DNA of 64,000 nt from Ardenticatenaceae bacterium. GTDB lineage: Bacteria; Chloroflexota; Anaerolineae; Promineifilales; Promineifilaceae. Under the pieces are notes generated by a model. That model was not told where the DNA came from, did not search any database, and worked only from the letters and a program-made list of their open reading frames with translations. The translations under genes and the position numbers were made by a program. The first letter of the stretch is position 1; every line of letters begins with the position of its first letter. The stretch lies in the NCBI GenBank assembly GCA_011525915.1, contig WYBM01000098.1:124001-188000 (forward strand), in the 5' to 3' direction. Shown one piece after another: positions 36,494 to 45,332 of this stretch.

Positions 36494-37615
36494 TTAACTC
36501 ATAAACTTTACTTGTGTACCCGGATAATTCTGGTTAAACCAGGCCACCAGCTCCCCTTGCTGCCCCGCCGGCCAGCCATACACTTCCACAATTTTCACTT
36601 CCAGGTCGCCAATGCCGGCATCATCGGCGCTGGTGCCAGTGGTTTTGCCCTGGCGATAACCACGCAGGAAAATTTGGGCTGCCTGGTCGTCAGGCACGCT
36701 GCTGTGGATAAGTTGAAACGTGCGTTGATACTGCACCCGCGGCTGGCCCCGGTGGCTTTGTGCTGCCGTGGCTTCTGTGCCGGTGGGTTGTTCGGTGGGG
36801 CGGGTGGTGGTAACCGGCATGATGCCCCTGTCCGGGAACGGGATCGGATCAACCGGAGAGGGGCCTACGGTTTGGGCCGCACCCAGGCTGTGAACAAACA
36901 GGCCATTACGGCCGCGTGCCCCTGGCACGGCCCACACAGAATAAACACCAAACACACACAGGTATAGGCCATCACGGGGCACGTTGAGCGTTTTGGTCTT
37001 GACGGTCAGGCCGACGGTGGGGTTGACGATGAGCCACTGATCGTGTGGCCCCGGCAGCCCATTTAGATGACTTTGCAGGGTGCTGTGCTGGCCGCGGATG
37101 ACACCTTCATCGTCAGTATCCCAGTTAAAGGGCTGGTTCAGACCAGTGTCGATGATCCACAATTCCACACGGGCGTGGTTGGGGTCGCCTATTTCATTGA
37201 TGGGCACTTTGCGCCCTTCCCATTTGTACCAGTCAGCAAAGAATTGAAAACTTAGTTCTACCTGGCCTTTCCTTAGCATGGTGGGGCGGGCCAGGCGGCT
37301 GTGGAACGGGTTGCTGCCATGAAACCAGTTGTAGGCTTGACCAATGTCATTGAGCAGGGTGGCATGTTCTTCCGGAGGCAGGAACCTGTCCCAGGTCATG
37401 CGCTGCTCCGGTGACTTAAACCGGTTCCATTCCTGATCGTCGGCGTCGTAGCTTTGGCCTTCGGCTTCCCAAAACACCCAATGCGTGGGCGTTCCATCAG
37501 CATGGTCAATAGGGATGTGGATGTTTTTATAGTCATACCAGAACGCCTGTTGCCAACCTACATCAAATTGACCTTTACGGCCGTCGAACTTGTAGTTAAA
37601 AACTGTTTGTGCCAT
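36494..37615 (-). CDS. Conserved-looking protein of unknown function
   Basis: 373 residues, no signal peptide or membrane helix. Rich in Trp and aromatic residues in the first 200 residues (FYDYKNIHIPIDHADGTPTHWVFWEAEG, FFADWYKWEGRKVPINEIG), a central beta-rich part (RVELWIIDTGLNQPFNWD), a Pro/Thr/Ala linker around residue 270-295, and a C-terminal module of about 80 residues ending PGTQVKFMS. I do not recognise a family. It is the first gene downstream of the two flavoprotein genes on the same strand, 150 bp away, so it may share a job with them. Confidence 0.7.
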   Translation of the reverse strand: MAQTVFNYKFDGRKGQFDVGWQQAFWYDYKNIHIPIDHADGTPTHWVFWEAEGQSYDADDQEWNRFKSPEQRMTWDRFLPPEEHATLLNDIGQAYNWFHGSNPFHSRLARPTMLRKGQVELSFQFFADWYKWEGRKVPINEIGDPNHARVELWIIDTGLNQPFNWDTDDEGVIRGQHSTLQSHLNGLPGPHDQWLIVNPTVGLTVKTKTLNVPRDGLYLCVFGVYSVWAVPGARGRNGLFVHSLGAAQTVGPSPVDPIPFPDRGIMPVTTTRPTEQPTGTEATAAQSHRGQPRVQYQRTFQLIHSSVPDDQAAQIFLRGYRQGKTTGTSADDAGIGDLEVKIVEVYGWPAGQQGELVAWFNQNYPGTQVKFMS

Positions 37616-37765
37616 TTGTCATTCTCCCTTCAATATGAATGTTGAAAGTGAACCTTACGGTAACTGGCGGCCCCGGACCATTGTACTGGTGGATCATAAA
37701 TTATAAAACCAGTTGGCCTGATACGTTTAGGCAGAAAGTTGTTGGCAGCGATAGGTGTGACGTGT

Positions 37766-39370
37766 TTAACTGAACCTTTTAAGTGCCTCTTGGGCGGCAT
37801 TATAACCGGGTGCGCCCGTGACACCGCCGCCAGGGTGGGCGCCAGCGCCGCACAGGTACAGGTTTTTAATGGGTGTACGATATTGCCCCCAGCCGGCCAC
37901 CGGCCGCATGATCAACAGCTGATCCAGGCTCATCTGCCCGTGGAAGATGCTGCCTTCTGGCAGACTGTATGTTTGCTCGTAGTCAGCGGGGGTGAGCAGG
38001 TGAGGGGGGGCGATGGACAACCGGCGGCCCAGGTGTTGGGGGCTGCCGGCGGCAGATGACGTGATGGTGATGAGGGTGTCTAGCACGGCCGTGATGAGTC
38101 CTTCCCTTTTGTTTTCCCACGTGCCTTCTGCCAGATCGTATGGTGTATAGCGAATAGTGATAGACAGTATGTGTTTGCCCGGGGGGGCCAGGGTGGCATC
38201 ACTTAAGGTGGGGATGGTCATGTCCAGTACAGGGTGAGGGGGGATACGGCCGTGTTTGGCGGCGTCATACGCTTTTTCGATATAGCTCAGTGAGGGAGCC
38301 AGGCGTATACGGCCGTGCAGTTGGGCTTCATCTGTCTGCCCCACAAAGTGGGGCAGATCCTCCAACGCCAACAACAGCTTGGCTGTGCTGCCCCGGTAGA
38401 GAATATGACGGACGGCGCGCATAAAACGGGGCTCCAACTGCTGCGGTCCTACCAGGTTAAAAAAGGTATGGCGAGGGTTGGCGCTGGACAGAATAACAGT
38501 GGCCGGAATCTGGTCGCCGTTTTCCAGCAGGACGGCAATCGCCCGGCCCTCATCCACCTGAATGGTGGCCACACCGGCGTTGGTGCGTATGTCGGCTCCG
38601 TTTTGGCGGGCAACGGTAGCCAGTGACTCGCATAGGGAGCCCGCACCACCGCTGACAGTCCGATGTGCCAGGAAGCCGTTGATGTGCTGATAGAAAAATT
38701 GCAGTGTTGTGCCTGCTGACCAGGGGCCTTGCATCGTACCCACAACGGCATCTACCCCCAATGCCCCTTTGAGCGCGTCGGACTCAAACCATTCATCCAG
38801 GTATTCCCGTGCCGGCATGGGCAGTATGCGCAGAAACGCCATCATCGCTTTGCCGCCGGACCGCCGCAGCTTCAGGCCCACACCACCCCAGCCAACCAGT
38901 TCACTCAGATGCGGCCCGTCCAGGCTGGGCGGTGTGTGCAGGAGCATATCACGGAGCACGGCCGTGAAGCCATTCACCTGTTCTACAAACGCGGGGTAAC
39001 GTTCAGCGTCTCGCGGGCTAAAAGCGGCAATGGCTTCCTGGCTTTGGGTCACATCCCGGTAGAGGGTGAGGGCACGGCCGTCGGCTGACGATGCCGGCGG
39101 CGCAAAAATGGCTACCGGGCTTTCACGGAATTCCAGCCCGTTCATCTTGAGGAACAGCTCTTTGATGATATGCTCCTGGAACATGCCGGCGTCTTCTGCT
39201 CCTGTATTCACTCGAAAACCCGGCCATACCTCTTCCGTAGCGGCCACCCCGCCAATAACGCTCCGCTTTTCCAGCACCAACACTTTTTTGCCCGCTTTGG
39301 CCAGATAAGCGGCAGCCGTCAGGCCATTGTGCCCGGCGCCGATGATAATGGCATCGTATCGTTTCTTCAT
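37766..39370 (-). CDS. CrtI/PYROXD2-like FAD-dependent oxidoreductase (copy 1)
   Basis: 534 residues. An N-terminal Rossmann FAD motif (YDAIIIGAGHNGLTAAAYLAKAGKKVLVLEKR) and a C-terminal FAD-contact motif (NLYLCGAGAHPGGGVTGAPGYNAAQEAL), the pattern of phytoene-dehydrogenase-related proteins of the COG1233/PYROXD2 type rather than classical carotenoid desaturases. Substrate unknown. A heptamer array separates it from its paralogue upstream (39498). Confidence 0.9.
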   Translation of the reverse strand: MKKRYDAIIIGAGHNGLTAAAYLAKAGKKVLVLEKRSVIGGVAATEEVWPGFRVNTGAEDAGMFQEHIIKELFLKMNGLEFRESPVAIFAPPASSADGRALTLYRDVTQSQEAIAAFSPRDAERYPAFVEQVNGFTAVLRDMLLHTPPSLDGPHLSELVGWGGVGLKLRRSGGKAMMAFLRILPMPAREYLDEWFESDALKGALGVDAVVGTMQGPWSAGTTLQFFYQHINGFLAHRTVSGGAGSLCESLATVARQNGADIRTNAGVATIQVDEGRAIAVLLENGDQIPATVILSSANPRHTFFNLVGPQQLEPRFMRAVRHILYRGSTAKLLLALEDLPHFVGQTDEAQLHGRIRLAPSLSYIEKAYDAAKHGRIPPHPVLDMTIPTLSDATLAPPGKHILSITIRYTPYDLAEGTWENKREGLITAVLDTLITITSSAAGSPQHLGRRLSIAPPHLLTPADYEQTYSLPEGSIFHGQMSLDQLLIMRPVAGWGQYRTPIKNLYLCGAGAHPGGGVTGAPGYNAAQEALKRFS

Positions 39371-39390
39371 TGAAGCTCCGCTGAATCCAC

Positions 39391-39497
39391 GTTCAGTTTT
39401 CAGTCATCAGTGTACAGTTTTCAGTGCTGGCCTATCTCTGGAAATAGTCTACTGAACACTGGGTACTGACTTCTGTTCACTGCTCCTGGGTACTGAA
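39391..39497. repeat. TCAGT/ACTGA heptamer array between flavoprotein paralogues
   Basis: TTCAGTTTTCAGTCATCAGTGTACAGTTTTCAGTG-type units on one side and CTACTGAACACTGGGTACTGACTTCTG-type units on the other, with a unique stretch between. Less regular than the array after rpe, but the same words and same inverted layout. Confidence 0.8.
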
Positions 39498-41096
39498 TTA
39501 CATGTTCTTAAGCATTTCCAGCGCCGCCAGCCGCCCCGGCGCGCCCATAATGCCGCCACCAGGGTGTGTGCCAGAGCCACACTGCCAGTACCCTTTAATA
39601 GGGGTGCGGTATTTGGCGTAACCGGCCGCCGGTCGCAAGAATAATAACTGCGACAAACTCAGTTCGCCGTGGAAAATGTTGCCCTGGGACAATCCGGCGA
39701 TACGTTCAATATCCACTGGCGTTAACACCTGTCGGTGCAAAATTAACTCTTTGATGTTAGGGAAAAATTCGGCCAGTGTGTTTACCACGGCGTCGCCAAA
39801 CGCCTCTCGTTTGCTGTCATCCCAGCCGCCTTGCAGGTGATACGGCGCGTACTGCACAAAGCAGGACATAACATGTTTGCCCGGCGGGGCCATCTCCGGG
39901 TCAATCATAGAGGGCAAGATAATGTCTATATACGGCCGTTCACTAAACGCCCCGTATTTGGCATCATCGTAGGCACGCTCCAGGTAATGGGTGTGCGGGC
40001 TGATAGAGACAGCCCCGGCCATAAGGCGGGCGCTGGCGTGCCCCAGCTTTTGCATGGGGTTCCCTGCCAGGTCTGGCAGGCCATCCAGGGCCAGATTCAC
40101 CTTGCCAGATGAGCCATAGATATTAAATCTTTGAATAGATTCAACCAGATCGGCCGGTAGTTGGTCTGGCTGTACCAGATGCAAGAAGGTGTGTTTGGGG
40201 TCAAGACTGGAAACAACTATGTCTGCCTGGTATTCGTCACCGTTTTCCAATGCGACACCGATGGCCCGGCCGTTTTTTACCATCACCTCTTTGACCCCTG
40301 CGTCTACCTTAATCTCTGCCCCAAACACCTGGGCGGCGCGGGCCAGCACGTTGGCCAGGCCGCCGGTGCCCCCTTTGTGGAAACCCCAGGCACGGTAAGC
40401 GCCGTCAATTTCGCCCATGTAATGGTGCAGCAGCACATAAGCCGAGCCGGGCGAACGTGGCCCCATAAACGTGCCAATGATGCCGCTGGCCGCCAGCGTG
40501 GCCCGCAGCGGTTCAGATTCAAACCATTGGGCCACAAAGTCGGCGGCGCTCATGGTCATCAGCCTGGCCAACAGGTAGAGCTTTTCTTCGCCTAACCCCA
40601 GGAAGTGACGGGCCAGGTTTGCCAGCCCCAGCAGCTCACCAGGCTTAAAACTGGTAGGGTCCGGCGGAAGAATACCCAGAATATATTTGACAGCTTTGGC
40701 CATGAAGTACATGTTACGGCCGTATTCATCATACGTCTCGGCATCTCGCTGGCTAAAGTGGGCAATGTTCCGCAGTGCCTCCCAATGATCGTTGCCGCGG
40801 TAAAGGAAACGGCCGTCAGGCAGGGGGGTGAGTGTGCTTTCTAGCGGTAGAATGGTCAGGCCATGCTGCGGCAGGTGCAAATCACGGATAATTTCTGGCC
40901 GGAACAGGCTGACAACGTAGGAGAAGACAGAAAACTTAAATCCGGGGAAAATCTCTTCCGTCACACTAGCCCCACCAACCAGGTAGCGTTTTTCCAGCAC
41001 CAGCACACGTTTGCCGGCCTTCGCCAGATAGCCGGCGGCTACCAGCCCATTGTGCCCACCGCCAATAATGATTGCATCGTATTTATTTGCCATCAT
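39498..41096 (-). CDS. CrtI/PYROXD2-like FAD-dependent oxidoreductase (copy 2)
   Basis: 532 residues from the ATG at 41096; the open frame extends to 41144 but the FAD motif normally sits a few residues from the start. Rossmann motif YDAIIIGGGHNGLVAAGYLAKAGKRVLVLEKR, C-terminal motif YWQCGSGTHPGGGIMGAPGRLAALEML. Clearly paralogous to the gene at 37766. Middle domains differ enough to suggest different substrates. Role unknown; an amine- or carotenoid-type oxidase/desaturase reaction is the family expectation. Confidence 0.9.
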   Translation of the reverse strand: MMANKYDAIIIGGGHNGLVAAGYLAKAGKRVLVLEKRYLVGGASVTEEIFPGFKFSVFSYVVSLFRPEIIRDLHLPQHGLTILPLESTLTPLPDGRFLYRGNDHWEALRNIAHFSQRDAETYDEYGRNMYFMAKAVKYILGILPPDPTSFKPGELLGLANLARHFLGLGEEKLYLLARLMTMSAADFVAQWFESEPLRATLAASGIIGTFMGPRSPGSAYVLLHHYMGEIDGAYRAWGFHKGGTGGLANVLARAAQVFGAEIKVDAGVKEVMVKNGRAIGVALENGDEYQADIVVSSLDPKHTFLHLVQPDQLPADLVESIQRFNIYGSSGKVNLALDGLPDLAGNPMQKLGHASARLMAGAVSISPHTHYLERAYDDAKYGAFSERPYIDIILPSMIDPEMAPPGKHVMSCFVQYAPYHLQGGWDDSKREAFGDAVVNTLAEFFPNIKELILHRQVLTPVDIERIAGLSQGNIFHGELSLSQLLFLRPAAGYAKYRTPIKGYWQCGSGTHPGGGIMGAPGRLAALEMLKNM

Positions 41097-41144
41097 GATC
41101 ATCCAAAAATAGTTAGGATTGAGAGGGGGTAGATCAGGAGCCAA

Positions 41145-41650
41145 CCACGCTTCAGCCTCTCATCTCTATTCACCTGATATGGGAAATGATTGTACCCTTT
41201 TTCTAAAGGTAAACCACGATGTCACCACTTACAACGCGGTAATTCCAAAGTTAGGTACGGGAAGCTAAAGCAAAGGTTAGGCGAGCCTTGAAAGTGCGTT
41301 GAGCAGAGGCAAGATTGCGAAAGCCCTCTTTACCCGGTTTGGAAACTTCACCAGCGTGGTCCTAACTGGTCACCAGATGGCAAGCATCTCGTATTTAGTT
41401 CACAGCACTTTCCTCCCAATGTAAACGTGGCAGTGTGAGCAGAGAACAAGCTTCACTGTCAAACATGTTTTCTCAAACCTCCATCATCCCTCTTCGGTGG
41501 GCAGCTTAATTGATGGCGAAACTTTGATTAATTAATCCAACGGGCGCAATGGGTAAGAGTTTAGCCGAGAAACGAAATCGGCCAAATCGCCGGTTTTTTA
41601 GCAACCGATCTTGGGCTATGCTTCTGGCAAAAGCTAGAGGAGGTCAATCG
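41145..41650. other. Gene-poor gap with a possible TolB-like relic
   Basis: About 500 bp without a convincing gene. In one plus-strand frame around 41366-41450 the sequence reads WKLHQRGPNWSPDGKHLVFS before running into a stop (after NVNVAV at about 41440). NWSPDGKHLVF is the classic TolB/WD40-like propeller repeat word, so this may be a fragment of a lost beta-propeller gene. The rest shows nothing I can name. Confidence 0.35.
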
Positions 41651-42079
41651 ATGAACATTCGCCAGGCAACTGAAGATGATGTGCTGGCCATCGTCCAGCT
41701 CAACCACGCCCTTTTCCAAGAAGATGCCGGGCAACGAGACGCCGCGGTTAATCTGGAGTGGGCGCAGGCACACGGCCGTGCGCATTTCCGGCGTCTCATG
41801 GCGCGTGAAGGAGGCTTGTGTCTCCTGGCCATCGAGGCAGGTGAAGTAGTGGGCTATCTGGCTGGCTATGTGTGCCGGTCGTCTGATTACACCCTGGTGC
41901 CAACGGCCGAATTGGAAAGCATGTTTGTCCAAGCCACCAGCCGCAGCCAGGGGATTGGCACAGTCCTGGCCCAAAGATTCCTGAGCTGGGCGCAAGAGAA
42001 TGGCGCTGTACGTATCCTTGTCACCGCGTATGCCGCCAACGAAGGGGTAGTCCAAATGGCGCACTGTGCAGATTATTAG
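41651..42079 (+). pseudogene. GNAT acetyltransferase, C-terminus lost
   Basis: 142 residues from the ATG at 41651, preceded by GAGGAGGT. A normal GNAT fold up to the acetyl-CoA loop (SMFVQATSRSQGIGTVLAQRFLSWAQENGAVRILVTAYAANEG). The final strand and the usual FY...GF segment are then replaced by VVQMAHCADY and a stop. It is therefore probably a 3'-truncated or frameshifted gene, though the acetyl-CoA site is intact and a short functional form cannot be excluded. Confidence 0.65.
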
Positions 42080-42279
42080 TGAAAAGCGTGACTTTTACTT
42101 ACGTCAAACATTATGATACAGGCACAGAGTTGATGGATTATTTTCTAACCAGAAATCCGCCAGTTTATCAACCCGAAAAGATCGTTAAGAAGATATACCG
42201 GGTTGATATGGCCACAAACACAACTTTGCGTTTCACCAATGAAATGCAACTCAACTGCTATCGCAAGATCGCTAAGTAG
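42079..42279 (+). CDS. Hypothetical 66-residue protein (possible relic)
   Basis: Starts at a GTG that overlaps the stop of the truncated GNAT gene by one base. The product (YVKHYDTGTELMDYF, then NPPVYQPEKIVKKIYRVDM, ending CYRKIAK) looks protein-like, with charged and aromatic residues mixed, but matches no family I know. No ribosome site. It may be the tail of a lost gene joined to the GNAT by a deletion. Confidence 0.35.
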   Translation: MKSVTFTYVKHYDTGTELMDYFLTRNPPVYQPEKIVKKIYRVDMATNTTLRFTNEMQLNCYRKIAK

Positions 42280-42426
42280 ATTAACTACACTGTTCCAGAA
42301 GTTTTATAATCTTTTGTAGAGGCAGACCTTAGGTCAGGATATTTAAGGAAAACGAAAAGTTGAGACGCATGAGATTGAACGTCATACAAGTGTTGGACAA
42401 ACAAAAACAGGCACGAGGCAGCTTGA

Positions 42427-42807
42427 ATGCGTGATTTTTCTGTGCTGGCCATGCTGCAACAGCTGTCTTATTTTGCCCATGTAGCTGAATCCTCTCTAAG
42501 GGAGCTGGCATTGGCCGTCTTACAGGGGTTGGTAGGCCGGGTCCGCTTCATGGTCAGTCGCATGGAAGACCTGGCGCTGCGTCCAGTCACTGCCCGTCTG
42601 GCTCACTTCTTGCTTGACCAGATCGAAAACCCTTCCCTGAAACATCCGTCTATCACCCGCGCCCTGATTGCCAATCACCTGGCCACCACCCCCGAATCGA
42701 TTAGCCGTTCCCTGGGCGTACTGGAAAAAGCTGGTGCCATCCGCTTTGATCGCCATCGTATCATCATTACCCAACCAGACCTCTTGCGCCAACAGGCCCA
42801 ACTTTAG
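42427..42807 (+). pseudogene. Crp/Fnr regulator lacking its sensor barrel (in-frame deletion)
   Basis: 126 residues. The first about 31 residues match the N-terminal helix of Crp/Fnr proteins (LQQLSYFAHVAESSLRELAL). The next residues are already the dimerisation helix (LVGRVRFMVSRMEDLALRPVTARLAHFLLDQ), followed by a normal winged HTH (ITRALIANHLATTPESISRSLGVLEKAGAIRFDRHRIIIT). The roughly 85-residue effector-binding barrel is missing without breaking the frame. It could be a decayed gene or a constitutive DNA-binding remnant. Confidence 0.7.
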
Positions 42808-43139
42808 CCCAACGGTTCCGCGCCCTGGTGACAGCCGCCCTGCTGCGGACCCGATTCCAGTTAAACACGTTTCTATCGCCACCTGATCGCCTCACACAAA
42901 CACCCCGGCAGGGAATGGGCGGCGTGCATTCCCTGTGTACCGCTGGACGAATTCCTGGGCATTTTGCTTGAACCACCAGACGTGTTTCCTGAAATCCGAC
43001 AAAAGTCGTCGAGTTCCCTCTGACAATGCAGTAGGCTAAGGGCAGCCTGTTTACGCTGCCTGTAAAGCAGACAGCATAGCTCTGGCTGTATTCAAATAAA
43101 GGGGTAAAGTGACACTCATTGTCTAAAGGAATCCATGTG
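42808..43139. other. Gap with a probable decayed small gene
   Basis: Plus-strand frames here are gene-like but broken. QRFRALVTAALLRTRFQ appears in one frame just after the Crp relic. In another frame FYRHLIASHKHPGREWAACI, then PCVPLDEFLGILLEPPDVFP, runs to a stop at about 43023, with a CxxC in AACIPCVP. These look like one small gene with a frameshift; family unknown. Downstream, GGCAGC...GCTGCC around 43042-43062 could form a hairpin. Confidence 0.35.
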
Positions 43140-44390
43140 ATGAATCTTTACTTTTTAATGACGGCGCTGTATGTAATCATGGCGCTCATTGGCGCAGTGG
43201 ATACGGCGCTGACCAGCTACACGATCCTACCCTGGTTTAACGGTTTGCGTTGGCTGCGGGTACATTTTATTACGCTGGGGGCGATGACGGAAGCACTCTT
43301 TGGCTTGCTGCCGGTTCTGCTGGCTATCCGGTTCAGCCTGCCCCGGCCTAAACTCCGTTGGGACATCTGGCTGACCCTAAACGCCGGGCTGTTGATCCTG
43401 CTCGTTGGTATCCCCATTGTCAACCAGGCGTTGATCTTTGCTGGGGGCACCCTTGTCTTTGTGGCCACGGTGTTGCTGATACTGCAACTGCAACAGATGC
43501 GCCCGGCAGAACGGCGATCTTCTGTGGCTGACACCAGTACAGGTGACGGCCGTCCCTTCTACATCACCGGGTTGAGCTACTTCCTGTTGGGCATCATTGT
43601 GGGTACCGGTTTATGGTTGGGTTGGAGCGACTGGTTGCAAATTAAAGTGCCGGTGGAAGTGCACATCCACGCTAACAATTGGGGCTTCCTATCGCTAATC
43701 TTTGCCGGACTGCTGGTAGATTTGTACCCGATGTGGGCCAAACGGCCGTTGGCCTGGCCCCGCGCTGTCACCCCCATTTTCTGGATGATGAGCATAGGCG
43801 CGTTGGGGCTGGTACTTGGCCCCTGGTTCACATCAAACTGGTTTTCTGTGCCCGGATTGGTGCTGCACCTGGCCGCCACCCTCTGGCTGCTTCTTAATGT
43901 GATTAAACCACTGCTAGGCGATCGGGAAGCGTGGTCTCAGCCAGGGATATGGCACCTGGTCACGTCCTACTTTTGGATTATGGCCCCGGTTCTGGTAGCG
44001 CCGCTTATCATCCTGGGCGTACCCGGTTTTCCTGGCGCCGGCATCGAACAGAACGCACCACAGGCGCTTATCTATGGCTGGGTCTTCCAGTTTGGTTATG
44101 CCCTGCTGCCATACTTCTTCTACCGTGCTTTTTTGCCTGAGGCACAACCCCAATTAGGTGGCAGTTGGTTTAGCCTGATGACCGTGCACCTGGGCGGCAT
44201 CTTCTTGTGGGCCAGCATCTTTATCACAGAATACCAGAGTATCCTTCATGGAACGGCTTATGTGCTGTGGGCAGCTTCCATTGTCCCCGTGGCCATTGAC
44301 ATTTGGCGCATTGTGCGTACCGGTCTGGCCCGCCTGGAGGCAGTAGAAAGTTCAGCCCAACTCGTAGAAATACGGCCTCAGACTGATTGA
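43140..44390 (+). CDS. Polytopic membrane protein, haem-copper-oxidase/NnrS-like
   Basis: 416 residues from the ATG at 43140 (AAAGGA about 9 nt upstream), about twelve membrane helices. Several His lie inside helices as in cbb3/NorB subunit I relatives: LRVHFITLGAMTEALFG, VEVHIHANNWGFLSLIFAG, GIWHLVTSYFWI, MTVHLGGIFLWAS, ILHGTAYVLWA. Family assignment is by pattern only; an actual copper site is not obvious. The neighbours are two small four-helix proteins with similar His and a Crp/Fnr relic, the setting seen in denitrification or NO-handling regions. Confidence 0.65.
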   Translation: MNLYFLMTALYVIMALIGAVDTALTSYTILPWFNGLRWLRVHFITLGAMTEALFGLLPVLLAIRFSLPRPKLRWDIWLTLNAGLLILLVGIPIVNQALIFAGGTLVFVATVLLILQLQQMRPAERRSSVADTSTGDGRPFYITGLSYFLLGIIVGTGLWLGWSDWLQIKVPVEVHIHANNWGFLSLIFAGLLVDLYPMWAKRPLAWPRAVTPIFWMMSIGALGLVLGPWFTSNWFSVPGLVLHLAATLWLLLNVIKPLLGDREAWSQPGIWHLVTSYFWIMAPVLVAPLIILGVPGFPGAGIEQNAPQALIYGWVFQFGYALLPYFFYRAFLPEAQPQLGGSWFSLMTVHLGGIFLWASIFITEYQSILHGTAYVLWAASIVPVAIDIWRIVRTGLARLEAVESSAQLVEIRPQTD

Positions 44391-44464
44391 TGGCGTTGGC
44401 AAGCATCATCTCACTTGTTCTCTTTAGAGAACCAACTCGTTTTTCCTTTTGTCATGGGGTGAAC

Positions 44465-44506
44465 TTGATCTAGATCAAAGCCAACCAGCTTGTACTCAAT
44501 TATACT
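44465..44506 (+). promoter_or_regulatory. FNR/DNR-type box with -10 element at class II spacing
   Basis: TTGAT-CTAG-ATCAA at 44465-44478 is a perfect match to the TTGAT-N4-ATCAA consensus of FNR/DNR/NNR sites. A TATACT (44501-44506) follows; a start site about 7 nt further would put the box centre (44471.5) at about -41.5, the classic activating position. It lies 73 bp before the ferredoxin-like ORF and should drive the small membrane protein genes under low oxygen or nitrogen-oxide stress. Confidence 0.75.
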
Positions 44507-44550
44507 GTTGTCATGAAAATGAAGAAGGCCCGGCTTGAAGGCAATGGATC

Positions 44551-44875
44551 ATGGTAGAAGAGATTTGGATCCCTCAAGTCGACAAGGAAGTTTGTACCGA
44601 TTGTGGTGATTGCATTGCCGCCTGCCCTGCTGGCTGGGTTGTGGGCTGGGCTGCTGCGCCTGGGCTGGCAGCTGCCGCAGCGCTCTTTTGGGCTCTACCC
44701 ACGGCCGTGCCACGTGGTTTGAGCACATTGGGCGCATTGGGGCTGGTACTCATCTTTGTTGTTATCTGCCGCTTGCAGCCAACCACAGACCACGCTGTGA
44801 TGGGCATAGGCGCACTGCTGTGGCTGTGGTCATGTTTTTGCTGGTAACGGCCGTTGCCGTCTGGCGTGGTAAAAG
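44551..44875 (+). pseudogene. Ferredoxin/membrane-protein chimera with a frameshift
   Basis: The ATG at 44551 begins IWIPQVDKEVCTDCGDCIAACP, the first half of a ferredoxin with Cys15, 18, 21 and 25. Straight after CP it becomes AGWVVGWAAAPGLAAAAALF and two membrane helices, and stops at 44847. Another frame of the same DNA continues the membrane protein (VVMFLLVTAVAVWRGKRKN) past 44847. The simplest reading is a deletion that fused a ferredoxin start to a small membrane protein, plus a later frameshift near 44810-44830. Loss of the other cluster ligands makes a working ferredoxin unlikely. Confidence 0.55.
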
Positions 44876-44896
44876 AAAGAATAAACAAGGACATAG

Positions 44897-45331
44897 ATGA
44901 TGCCCCTTTTGACCCGGTGGTACATAAAATCGGCATTGGCATACCTGGCTGCGGCTTTACTGCTGGCACTTGTTTTGGCACTGCCAGATGTTATCAACCT
45001 GCCACCTTTCATTCGTTTTATGAATCCGGCCTATTTTCATCTCTTCCTGGTGGGCTGGGTGACCCAAATGATATTTGGTGTTATCTACTGGATGTTTCCT
45101 ATCATTACCCGGGCGCGGCCAAGGGGAAATGAGCAGCTTGGTTGGGTCAGCTACATCTTGTTGAATATAGGCTTGTTGCTGCGTGTCATCGGCGAACCCC
45201 TGGTCAGTACATATCCAGAAGCGGGGGCAGGCTGGCTGTTGGCGGTTTCTGCCCTGCTGCAATGGCTGGCAGCTGTCCTTTTTGTCTTTCTAGCCTGGCC
45301 GCGGGTGAAAGAAAAGTATCGCGGAGAGTAA
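44897..45331 (+). CDS. Small four-helix membrane protein, haem-copper-oxidase-like (first)
   Basis: 144 residues, four membrane helices. It has the pattern of the short cbb3-like proteins found with nitrite or NO genes: FMNPAYFHLFLVGWVTQMIFGVIYWMFPII, with a His in the second helix and aromatic-rich helix ends. Positive tail WPRVKEKYRG. It lies one base before the next gene, which is a homologue, so the two likely form a heterodimer or complex in the membrane. Downstream of the FNR box. Confidence 0.65.
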   Translation: MMPLLTRWYIKSALAYLAAALLLALVLALPDVINLPPFIRFMNPAYFHLFLVGWVTQMIFGVIYWMFPIITRARPRGNEQLGWVSYILLNIGLLLRVIGEPLVSTYPEAGAGWLLAVSALLQWLAAVLFVFLAWPRVKEKYRGE

Positions 45332-45332
45332 C

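Noticed and set aside
42079-42279. Toxin-antitoxin pair with the truncated GNAT
   Set aside because: A GNAT next to a small gene recalls GNAT toxins, but the small gene lies downstream, lacks a DNA-binding motif, and the GNAT C-terminus is missing.
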